Origin: Cyclina sinensis
Taxonomy: Eukaryota; Mollusca; Bivalvia; Venerida; Veneridae
DNA: 64,000 nt
Reading direction: 5' to 3'
NCBI GenBank assembly: GCA_012932295.1
Contig: JAAONU010000016.1
Span: 16,273,530 to 16,337,529, forward strand
A program made the position numbers and the translations under genes. Shown one piece after another: positions 57,801 to 64,000 of the stretch; the stretch's first letter is position 1; every line of letters begins with the position of its first letter. Below the pieces are notes generated by a model that saw nothing but the letters and a program-made list of their open reading frames with translations, searched no databases and was not told the DNA's origin.

Positions 57801-57917
57801 CTGAGCCAGAGCTTCTTCTGTCTGTGAAAGGGTCAGCTCAGTGGTGGATACAGGAAGTTGATAGCTGTCTGAAAGGAACTGAATGTACAAAACGTCAAGT
57901 TTTCCCAAGATATTATG
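45788..57917 (+). CDS. PARP14-like gene: KH-like repeats followed by a divergent macro domain (3' part outside or not found)
   Basis: Joined exons: 45788-45815, 53732-55777, 56522-56662 and 57462-57917, about 890 residues so far. All junctions are GT-AG and phase 1. The first exon encodes MAEGGTTPA and shares a serine codon with exon 2. Residues of about 10-690 form a chain of repeated beta/alpha modules, which I read as degenerate KH repeats like those between the RRM and macro domains of PARP14. Then VGQISVAEVDLKKAKLDLLI and VPVNE match the start of a macro domain (usually 'GDIT...vDaIVNaaN'), and LKPAYLSRGD...IVIVDNVQQ and YKIGFAVPGDERN fit its later strands. The glycine-rich ADP-ribose loop is not evident, so binding may be lost. 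Vertebrate PARP14 is an interferon-linked mono-ADP-ribosyltransferase; no catalytic domain lies in the window. The family call is moderately sure. The next exon was not located: reading through the last donor would stop at 57947. Confidence 0.65.
46855..47036 (+). mobile_element. 3' fragment of the TGTCATCTTACAGTGACA-type element
   Basis: ATATTTGGACACAAAACCCC, GACCTTTATTTATTTGACC and GGTACTCAGCTCAGAGGTC precede GGGGGCAT, the hairpin TGTCA...TGACA and TTTCTTGTTT. It matches the right half of the element at 7800-8361. It lies in intron 1 of the PARP14-like gene. Confidence 0.65.
47108..49134 (-). mobile_element. Satellite-bearing ATGCCCCC element, reversed, about 13 repeats of 145 bp
   Basis: The 3' end is on the left: AACAAGAAATGTTTGTAAAACAT (inverse of the hairpin ATGTTT-TAC-AAACAT plus TTCTTGTT) then ATGCCCCC. 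The 5' end is on the right: TATGCCCCCTCATCTTCGATGGGGGGGCATA, itself a hairpin. The core repeats a 145-bp unit (CTAGTTATTGATC at 47181, 47326, 47471, 47616 and so on) carrying TGACCTTTGACCTAATGACCT. Same family as 50505-51696 and 52153-53486, opposite strand. It sits in intron 1 of the PARP14-like gene. Confidence 0.85.
49186..50500 (+). mobile_element. GTGAGCTGTTGTGATCAC element start plus a separate tandem array
   Basis: 49186-49640 begins CTCTGAGTGAGCTGTTGTGATCAC and lacks its 3' end. From about 49625 another element starts (GGGGTATATAGGAGTGAGC, CGGTCTGTTGGTACGTC) with about six units of 145 bp containing AACTCATGAAAGGCT, TTTTTGGTACACAGGTGTAA and GGGGCTGGTGGGGCCAAGGT. It is cut at about 50500 by the next ATGCCCCC-type element. 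Confidence 0.6.
50505..51696 (+). mobile_element. Satellite-bearing ATGCCCCC element, copy 2 (about 7 repeats of 145 bp)
   Basis: The 5' end TTAGCCCCCTCTTCAAAGTG (first T of ATGCCCCC lost) duplicates its TTCAAAGTGGGGGTATATT stretch. The GTCGGTCGGTTCGTCGGTCC block and the 145-bp core follow (GATGACC, AGGTCATTAGGTCAAAGGTC, AAAAACGGTTTCTGATCAA). The 3' end is GGGCGGGCAT, the hairpin ATGTTT-TAC-AAACAT (51675-51689) and TTCTTGTTA. Confidence 0.85.
52105..52152 (+). mobile_element. 3' end of a CTAGTT-type element, abutting the next element
   Basis: CATATGGGGGTATTA is followed by the hairpin ATCAC-CTTTA-GTGAT (52128-52142) and AGTTCTAGTT. It matches the 3' end at 10777-10800. ATGCCCCC of the next element starts immediately after, a head-to-tail junction. 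51700-52105 shows no clear repeat. Confidence 0.65.
52153..53486 (+). mobile_element. Satellite-bearing ATGCCCCC element, copy 3 (about 8 repeats of 145 bp)
   Basis: It starts ATGCCCCCTCTTCAAAG with TGTCGGTCGATCCGTCAGTCC, has a 145-bp core like copies 1 and 2, and ends GGGGGGGCAT with the hairpin ATGTTT-TAC-AAACAT (53463-53477) and TTCTTGTT. It ends about 245 bp before exon 2 of the PARP14-like gene. Confidence 0.85.
53732..55777 (+). CDS. Exon 2 of the PARP14-like gene (KH-like repeats), 2,046 nt
   Basis: The acceptor is CTAATTTCAG and the donor ATG/GTAAAT; the frame is open throughout and continues 12 codons upstream of the GTG at 53770, so that codon is not a start. The unusually long exon holds most of the KH-like array: for example, EHISISMDEFNYLEAVKFED begins one module, DVNIQVDEKKSIVIIQGSD has the beta-strand pattern of another, and HNVEAEIKQGYLYFKGKYHE belongs to the last. 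No GXXG loop of a classical RNA-binding KH is obvious. Antisense open frames here are shadows. Confidence 0.8.
55786..56521. other. Intron 2 of the PARP14-like gene
   Basis: AT-rich; no element termini or other genes seen. It begins at 55778 with GTAAAT and ends with CTTGAAG. Confidence 0.5.
56522..56662 (+). CDS. Exon 3 of the PARP14-like gene (macro domain start), 141 nt
   Basis: It reads IEYLATWKLYGVGQISVAEV, DLKKAKLDLLIVPVNECMIG, EDIFNS in one open frame, with GT-AG borders and phase 1 at both ends. VAEVDLKKAKLDLLIVPVNE aligns with the beta-1 to beta-2 segment of macro domains, where 'VNAAN' normally contacts ADP-ribose; here it is VPVNE. Confidence 0.75.
56670..57460. other. Intron 3 of the PARP14-like gene
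   Basis: AT-rich non-coding sequence with no repeats recognised; the acceptor at its end is TTATTTACAG. Confidence 0.5.
57462..57917 (+). CDS. Exon 4 of the PARP14-like gene (macro domain end), 456 nt
   Basis: It continues in phase 1 from exon 3 with ESVDISYSSSQKEKVECGML, then LKPAYLSRGDVSTSIVRLVT, SEIVIVDNVQQINSIS, LQKAVADIVYDSFSRGQYKI, GFAVPGDERNLRG and SAQWWIQEVDSCLKGTECTK. It ends TATTATG before GTGAGT. The order strand, helix (LQKAV..), strand (YKIGFAVP) fits the second half of a macro domain. The following material WWIQEVDSCLKG may start another module. Confidence 0.75.
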
Positions 57918-57977
57918 GTGAGTTTATGATGTGTTACCAAAGCTTATAAAAAACATAAAGAGATAATTGTTTGTCTT

Positions 57978-58470
57978 TAGCTCACCTGAGAATATGCTCA
58001 AGTTGAGTTTTTGTGAATGCCTTGTGTCTGGCATGTGCTGTTCTTCATCCATAATTATCTGTAAACCAAATATCTAAACCCAAAGTTAAGGGTTTTCAGA
58101 CCAGAAGATTTTTAAAGTCCTAGCTGTATAAGCCTATATAATATCATGTGACATCTGAGATGTGAGGCCATGATTTAAACAATTTTGATGTTGACAATGC
58201 TACATTTTAATATCTAAGCTCAAGGTCTTGTGGTTTCAGAGAAGGAGATTTTTAAGTTTTGACTTTAAAGATCAATTTTTAGCACCTGTTACCCAGATTT
58301 GCAATGGACTGAAACAATTTGAACCTTTTAAATAGAGCATCATGCAAGGTACATTCATGGCAAGTTTTATCAAATTCCACTTTGTAGTCTCAGAGGAAAT
58401 GTCTTTTGAATCAATTTAGGACGATGGAAGACAGATGGATGACAGACAGTTTTCGATCCTTAAAGCTCAA
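57978..58470 (+). mobile_element. CTCACCTG element fragment
   Basis: It starts TTAGCTCACCTGAGAATATG and ends near GATGACAGACAGTTTTCGATCC...AAGCTCAAATAAG. Internal AAATATCTAAACCCAAAG and ATATCTAAGCTCAAGG units repeat about every 150 bp. No terminal hairpin is seen. Confidence 0.45.
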
Positions 58471-58569
58471 ATAAGCACTAGTTACAGATATTTTGTATGT
58501 TGCATTGTTTTTTGAACCTCTACCATGTTTGTTCAAATTATAATCCTGTGGTCAAAATTGGCCCCACCC

Positions 58570-58920
58570 TGGAGGTTCTTTAACTTAACAAAACCTTTAA
58601 CTTCCTTATTAGTTGATGGGTTTACTTCATACTTGGGCACAAAACCCCTTTGGACAAAGACCCCACTGACTTTTATCTATTTGACCTTGACCCCTGAATG
58701 ACCTTCACCTTGAAGATCCAATTGTCAAAAAACTTGAACATTGGCCATAACTTCCTTATTATCAAGTGGATATACATCATACTTGGACACAAAACCCTTT
58801 TGGACAAGACCTTCCCATTGACCTATATTTATTTGACCTTGACCCCTTAATGACTGGTCCTCAGCTCAAAGGTTAAAGCACCACTTCGATGGTACTGTCA
58901 TCTTACAGAGACAGTACTTA
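58570..58920 (+). mobile_element. 3' part of the TGTCATCTTACAGTGACA-type element
   Basis: Two units (ACTTCCTTATTAGTTGATGG and TACTTGGACACAAAACCC) end in ACTGTCATCTTACAGAGACAGTACTTATTG, a degenerate form of the hairpin plus TTCTTGTT seen at 8335-8361. 58920-59205 contains another decayed piece of the 3206-5770 type. Confidence 0.55.
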
Positions 58921-59207
58921 TTGTGTAAAATACTTGTCTTTTGAAAATCTTTTTGTCAGAAACCTTAAGCTCTATACTTTATATATTTGGTGTATAGCAT
59001 TGTATAGTTGACCTTTACAAAGATTGTTCCTATTTTTTCCCAAAGTAGAAAATTTAACCACACTGGGGGTTAAGTGTTTTACATTGAGTTGTGTAAGAAA
59101 CTTTGAACATTATTGTGTCTGAAAAGATATTCTTTAGAGCTTAGATATTTTGTACCAAATTTTGTTCAGATTATGTCCATGGGATTAAAATTGTTCCTAC
59201 TCTGTTG

Positions 59208-60080
59208 GTCTTTTTATGCCCCCACAAAGTGGGAGCATATGGCGTTGCACTTGTCCGTCAGTCCCTACAACCGTACGACTGTACGTCTGTACGTACGTCC
59301 CGAAATTTTGTGAACGCAACTCCTCTTATTTTGCTTAAAATTTCAGGGATGAACAACCTAATTGTGCAGATGATAGTAAAGGAAGGAATTTTTGCTTCGT
59401 CCAGATTTAATGGAATTATGGCCCTTCGTTGATTTTTTCACTATATACCATATAGCCAAATAAATTTGTGAACGCAACTCCTCATAAACCGTATGGCAGA
59501 TTTTGCTTAAACTTTCAGGAATGAACAACCTTAATGTGTAGATGATAGGTAAGGAAGGAATTTTTGCTTCGACCAAATTTAACGGAAGTATGGCCCTTTG
59601 TTGATTTTTTCACTATATAGCATAAAGTGAAATAAATTAGTGAATGCAACCCCTCATAAACCGGATGGCAGATTTTGCTTAAACTTTCAGGGATGAACAA
59701 CCTTAATGTGTAGATGATAGTAAAGGAAGGAATTTTTGCTTCGACCAAATTTAACGGAAGTATGGCCCTTTGTTGATTTTTTCACTATATAGCATATAGC
59801 CAAATAAATTTGTGAACGCAGCTCCTCATAAACCAGATGGCAGATTTTGCTTAAACTTTCAGGGATGAACAACCTTAATGTGTAGATGATAGTAAATGAA
59901 GGAATTTTGGCTGCAACCAAATTTAATGGAATTATGGCCCTTTGTTGATTTTTTCACTATATACCATAAAGTGAAATAAATTTGTGAACGCCACTCCTCA
60001 TAACTGGATGGCAGATTTTGCTTAAACTTTCAGGGATGAACAACCTTAATGTTTAGATGATAGTAATGGAAGGGTAATGT
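59208..60080 (+). mobile_element. ATGCCCCC element with five units of about 172 bp, 3' end missing
   Basis: It opens TTTTTATGCCCCCACAAAGTGGGAGCATATGG, then GTCCGTCAGTCC. Units marked by AACTTTCAGGGATGAACAAC recur near 59343, 59515, 59687, 59858 and 60028. The last unit is cut at about 60070. Antisense open frames across it are repeat artefacts. 60080-60890 shows nothing recognised. Confidence 0.7.
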
Positions 60081-60889
60081 TTTTTACGGGACCTGACACA
60101 CCTGGGGTTTCTATACTTTAACCTGTAGTTAACTTTAATGTGTAACATTTTTTAAATTTTACCTGCTTACTTTAATATCAGCAACATGTAATTACTTGTG
60201 TGTCTCTTTCTTTGTCTTCGCTAATGTGATTCCTCATAGTACATAAATATTTACAACATTTTTATGTCGACTATTCAAAGAATAAGGAGATCTGTTGTAC
60301 TTGGGGCATGGTTATCGGGTTAAAGTTTTAGGGCAAGCTTCTCATTTTCACTATTTCTTCCCTTTCTACTGCAGATATTTGGTTCAAACTTGGCCGTAGA
60401 CTGTGTCATTCCATCAAGGCTCATAACTCTGTTAAGCATTTTTATTAGTTATTCCCCTTTTAAGACTTTGAAAAATCTTTAATTTCAGGCTTTTATTATA
60501 CCTTCAAGCACTAAGAATAGTCAAGCCTGCTGTCCATCCGACAGCCCTTGTTTCAGTATAAAATATCTAATTTTGAAATAAAAGGACAGCATTAATAATA
60601 TACAAAACACCTCAATTCATTTGCAACTACAGAAAAAAATTGTTCCCCACCTAAATCGTACATACATGCTCTTGTTTATGAGCACTTACAATGTATGCAT
60701 AGTGGGGGCATCCATGTCCTATGGACACACTTCTTGTTTAAAAGTATGTTTTCTCATCAGCAGACCCACAGCCAGCAATCTTTGGCCAGTCATATATTAC
60801 AAGATAAAGTTATGACTAAGAGTTCCACAAAATACCTGACTCAACAAGTAATCTTCAATATACATAGCACATTAAAGTATTTTGGTTCC

Positions 60890-61750
60890 CTACCAGTGTC
60901 TTACTGAAGGGGACCATAGGTTTAGCCAGTGTCCACATGTCAGTCTTTTCATTGCCAAAATCTGAATGATGCACTTACTCAAAGTGTATGGAAGCTAAGT
61001 GCATGAATATTTTATGTTGATAAAAAAAGTGTGCAGGTAATGCATTTTGATTCTGATTTTGTCCTGCATCTGTCACAGTCAGTTGGTCTGTAAGTTGGTC
61101 AGATTAAAAATCTGTATCCTACAGTAACTGGATCAGTAGTGAAACTACATAAAGATGATAGACAGCAATTTGGAGATTGCACAAAATAGCATTTGCTCTT
61201 CTTCCTTGTAGACATCCATCTTTCTATCAATCCAGAAAATTTAGATCTTGTAATATCACTTATTAAAAAAAAAAATTAAAATACTCTAAAAACTTTCTTA
61301 AATTCTAAGATGCTAGATAGGAAAATAATAAAGATCATGCCTAAAGCTCTAAGACTTTCTGTTCCTGAAAATTACTATCTGTATATCTATCTAGAAAATC
61401 AGGATTGCGCAATTATTCAAAAAGAAATGAAGCTGCCTGGTAGTCTTTGTCCATGTATCCATCAGTTAACTTATTCAGGAAATATTTATTTAACACTTCA
61501 ACTGTTTTAGGGATAATATTCATAAAATTTTGCAAATAATAGATTGTGATTAAGAGATCTTTTACATGTCTGTCATTCTGTTCATCCAGAAAATCTTTAT
61601 TCTGGGAAAGCTCAAAGAAAGAGTCATAGAAATATGAACAAACATACCGGTAATGTATAAAATTTGATCATGTATATTCATCTATCTATCAAGCTACAAA
61701 AATTGATCCTTCTTTTAAACGAAATATAGGTTATACACATTATTGTGTTA
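60890..61750 (+). mobile_element. CCCTACC...AAGGGGAC element (decayed)
   Basis: TTCCCTACCAGTGTCTTACTGAAGGGGACCATAGG closely matches GTCCCCTACCGGTTTAACTGGAGGGGACTTTAGG at 62497. The core has diverged units with ATCCATCTTTCTATCAATCCAGAAAAT. The 3' end is not clear. Confidence 0.5.
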
Positions 61751-61759
61751 CAGTACAAC

Positions 61760-62388
61760 AAGGGCTCCCGAAAATAGAAAATTTGTCGGTTTTGACCAAA
61801 TTTTATCTCTCTGGACCGATTTCAATGTCCAAAAGTCCTTAAAAAATCGGTCCAGATAATTTCCATAAAAAGAAATCTGTATAACTTTTCATAAAACAGT
61901 CAAAATCTCATACCAAAACCTCAATTGATCGCTAATCCGGTACGTCACACCTATCATAAAATCATAAAACTGTCACTGCTGCCCGCGGCAATTATCGCCA
62001 ATTAACCTGTAAACAGGTTAAAGTGTGCTTGATTTGCAGCTGGCCAATCGATATTAAGTTGACTGGCTCAAACTGTGAAATATAATTTCATCAAAATCAA
62101 ACTCCTCGCAGCGGTTATTTCCCCTGATCAGTACAGAAAACAGTTAAAGTAGCAAAGTGTGACGTAACCGGTGCAAGGAGTTTGCATCGTAACAGGCGAT
62201 AACTGTCATCTGCTTTATTTCATTAAGGGCTTAATAGTAATTGTAGTGGCTAGCTGCAGAACAAAGCACACTTAAAAATATCAGTGTCTAGATTGACGTT
62301 GTAAAATTAGCTCTAATTCGACTTTCGCTTTGAAAAACATATTTTCGCGACGTCGAGGTCTCGGACCGATTGAATTTTAGGAGCCCTG
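61760..62388. mobile_element. hAT-type MITE with perfect 8-bp target duplication
   Basis: The terminal inverted repeats AAGGGCTCCCGAAAAT (left) and ATTTTAGGAGCCCTG (right, inverse CAGGGCTCCTAAAAT) bound 629 bp. AGTACAAC flanks both sides (61752-61759 and 62389-62396). An 8-bp duplication and CAGGGCTC-like ends are hallmarks of hAT elements. GGACCGATTTCAATGTCC near the left and CTCGGACCGATTGAATT near the right extend the inverted repeat. There is no coding capacity, so it is non-autonomous and fairly young. Confidence 0.85.
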
Positions 62389-62496
62389 AGTACAACAAAT
62401 GATATAAATCAGAGTTTTCAAGAACTGTTGGATCAGTTATCTCTGAAGATGCATTCAGTTAATTGTCATGTAAACTGGTCAGATGCTGCTCTATTA

Positions 62497-62870
62497 GTCC
62501 CCTACCGGTTTAACTGGAGGGGACTTTAGGTTTACCCTCCGTCCATTTGTCCATCCGTCAGTCCATCTGTCCACAAAACTGGATCCCGTGATAACACAAA
62601 AAGTACTGAAAATATTTTTATGAAACTTAAAATATGGGTAGATGGCAGTCTGGAGATTATGCACAGGTTATTTCCTTTTTTTTTCTTCATATATCAAAAA
62701 TTTTGGTTGCTATGGCAACAAATATACTTAAAATATGGCAAATATAACAATATTTGTGATAACTCAAAAAGTACTGAGAATATTTCTATGAAACATGAAA
62801 TATGGATAGGAGACAGTACTGTATGGAGATAATGCACCTTAAGGTTCACAACTCTAGCACCAAAATTATT
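62497..62870 (+). mobile_element. CCCTACC...GGAGGGGAC element, second copy
   Basis: The 5' part GTCCCCTACCGGTTTAACTGGAGGGGACTTTAGG contains a self-complementary stretch and is followed by TCCGTCCATTTGTCCATCCG. Two units with AAAAGTACTGARAATATTT and TATGAAAC follow. The 3' end was not found. Confidence 0.5.
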
Positions 62871-63043
62871 AGATTTACCCGCTTGAACTTAGAATTTTCA
62901 TAAAAAAATGTGTTTTATGTATAACTTCTTTATTTCGTAATGTATCCACTTCAAACTTTAAATATAGATTTCTTATCATCACCCACATCACATGTGGCAA
63001 GGTTCATAATTCTAGCACCTAAATTGTCAGAATTATCAAAGCC

Positions 63044-63678
63044 ATGAACATTGAAGTCTTGTTTGAGCAATCACCAACAGAATGTTTAACTGTCAGCTAC
63101 ATTAATATCAAATCACTTAAGTCACATTATGAAGATCTAAAACACTAAAACATGACCAAACTATTGTGAAATCACACATTGTTTGCCTGTCAGAAACTAA
63201 GGTACATGTAAATAGCTACACAAAATACCCGTTAGAACACAAGAAAAGTCTTCATATGAAAACAAAGCATGGATAAGCTGTTTACCACAAATCATCATTA
63301 GATGCCGCCCAGGTACCTGTTTATGAACATCTTAAAGTATTAGAAGTTATGGCAGTAAAATTTCAACTGGTGACAGTGATGTCTGTGTATGTTGTACCAT
63401 CTACATCATTTACGATCATAACTAATGACTTCAAGCTTCTCTTACACTGTTATTTTCTGATTATTGGTGACTTCTATCTCAACTTTTTTCGGTGTAAAAA
63501 GCTCGAGAAAGAAGCATTAGAAAGTGGCTTCATACAGTTGGTGGAGCAGCCTACATGTGAACTAGGATCTGTCCTAGATATAGCCTTTACTAACTATCCA
63601 GCTGGAAATTGTCACTTAACTAACACTCCTGTGTACTATTCAGACCATCACATCATCTCTGTCCATATGAGAATCTGA
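63044..63678 (+). pseudogene. Endonuclease (EEP) relic, probably of a Helentron
   Basis: From ATG 63044: ECLTVSYINIKSLKSHYEDL, a frameshift, QTIVKSHIVCLSETKVHVNS (catalytic E in SET), a TAA, AVYHKSS, then after decay LLLHCYFLIIGDFYLNFF (GDFN motif, N changed to Y), CELGSVLDIAFTN (catalytic D region) and VYYSDHHIISVHMRI and stop (SDH motif). 'Y.NI.SL..H..D' followed by 'CLSET', 'GDFN', 'LDhv' and 'yYSDHd' is the AP-like endonuclease found at the C-terminus of Helentron proteins. The frame ends right after SDH, and no reverse transcriptase follows, which favours a Helentron over a LINE. At least two frameshifts and one stop occur; no helicase is seen. Confidence 0.6.
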
Positions 63679-64000
63679 GATATTTAAGGTCCTTTCAACA
63701 TACCAGTACTTATTCCTTTACTGGTAAATACTTCAAATATACAGTTTATTACAACAACAGTTACTTATCTTCTGATTATCTGTGGTATAAACATTATTCC
63801 CTTACTATGCAGGGACACTTAACACATTGCGGTGATACATACAAACCCTAAAGTTCATTTATGTATTCTACAATGGTATAATTGAAAAGCCATGGCCAGA
63901 ATATTGCTGACATATGTCTTGTGGGGTTCTAGCCTGTAGGAGACTTTTGTATTGCTTGCAATACTTTGATAATTGCTTGTGTTAAAGAGTCTTTTTATGA
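63679..64000. other. AT-rich end of window, nothing recognised
   Basis: No exon or element end is supported here. Confidence 0.35.

Noticed and set aside
57918..57949. Stop codon at 57947 as the true end of the PARP14-like protein
   Set aside because: It is reached only by reading through a strong GTGAGT donor in phase 1; a downstream exon is more likely, although none was found before 64000.
59358..59920. Series of similar minus-strand open frames (MVEAKIPS...)
   Set aside because: They repeat with the 172-bp tandem unit and have no independent support.

Overview
This window looks like invertebrate genomic DNA, most probably from a bivalve mollusc. Evidence: it is AT-rich, genes are split by GT-AG introns, and it is crowded with short interspersed elements whose cores are 110-200 bp tandem repeats rich in TGACCT/AGGTCA. 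This resembles the pearl / Helentron-associated (HINE) elements known from bivalves. Only two loci look like host genes. The rest is a transposon graveyard, so most open frames are fragments or antisense shadows.

Layout. 1-2100: 3' end of an unidentified gene (exons 1224-1290 and 1734-1988, polyA signal at 2072). 2100-13550: HINE-like elements (3206-5770, 6249-7276, 7432-8990 with a nested copy, 9994-10800, 10918-12515, 12656-13530) and a minus-strand L1-like reverse transcriptase relic. 14130-16820: a LINE ORF1 relic and a Tc1-type (DD34E) transposase relic embedded in TGACCTTGACC repeats. 19715-29275: relics of several non-LTR retrotransposons on both strands and a tRNA-derived SINE. 29283-33259: a broken multi-exon gene of the 'DNC.GQNKN' (probably DUF7869) family, split by a tandem-repeat element. 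35-45 kb: mostly non-coding, with a GGGCCCATAT array, a perfect 120-bp palindrome, a 42-bp tandem array, a foldback element and a second tRNA-type SINE. 45788-57917 and probably onward: a PARP14-like gene with a 28-nt first coding exon, a 7.9-kb first intron full of satellite-bearing elements in inverted orientation, a 2,046-nt exon of KH-like repeats, and two exons encoding a divergent macro domain. 58-64 kb: more elements, a hAT-type MITE with a perfect 8-bp target duplication, and a Helentron-type endonuclease relic.

The strongest synthesis: at least six repeat families with unrelated cores share one 3' architecture, a short hairpin followed by TTCTTGTT, CTCTTGT or CTAGTT. Several also have subterminal inverted repeats such as ATGCCCCC...GGGGGCAT. 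That is the layout expected of non-autonomous rolling-circle (Helentron/HINE) elements, and a candidate fragment of the autonomous partner lies at 63 kb. Three copies of one family sit in intron 1 of the PARP14-like gene, where they could form intronic dsRNA or supply nuclear-receptor-type half sites. All functional statements come from reading motifs by eye; no database search was possible.
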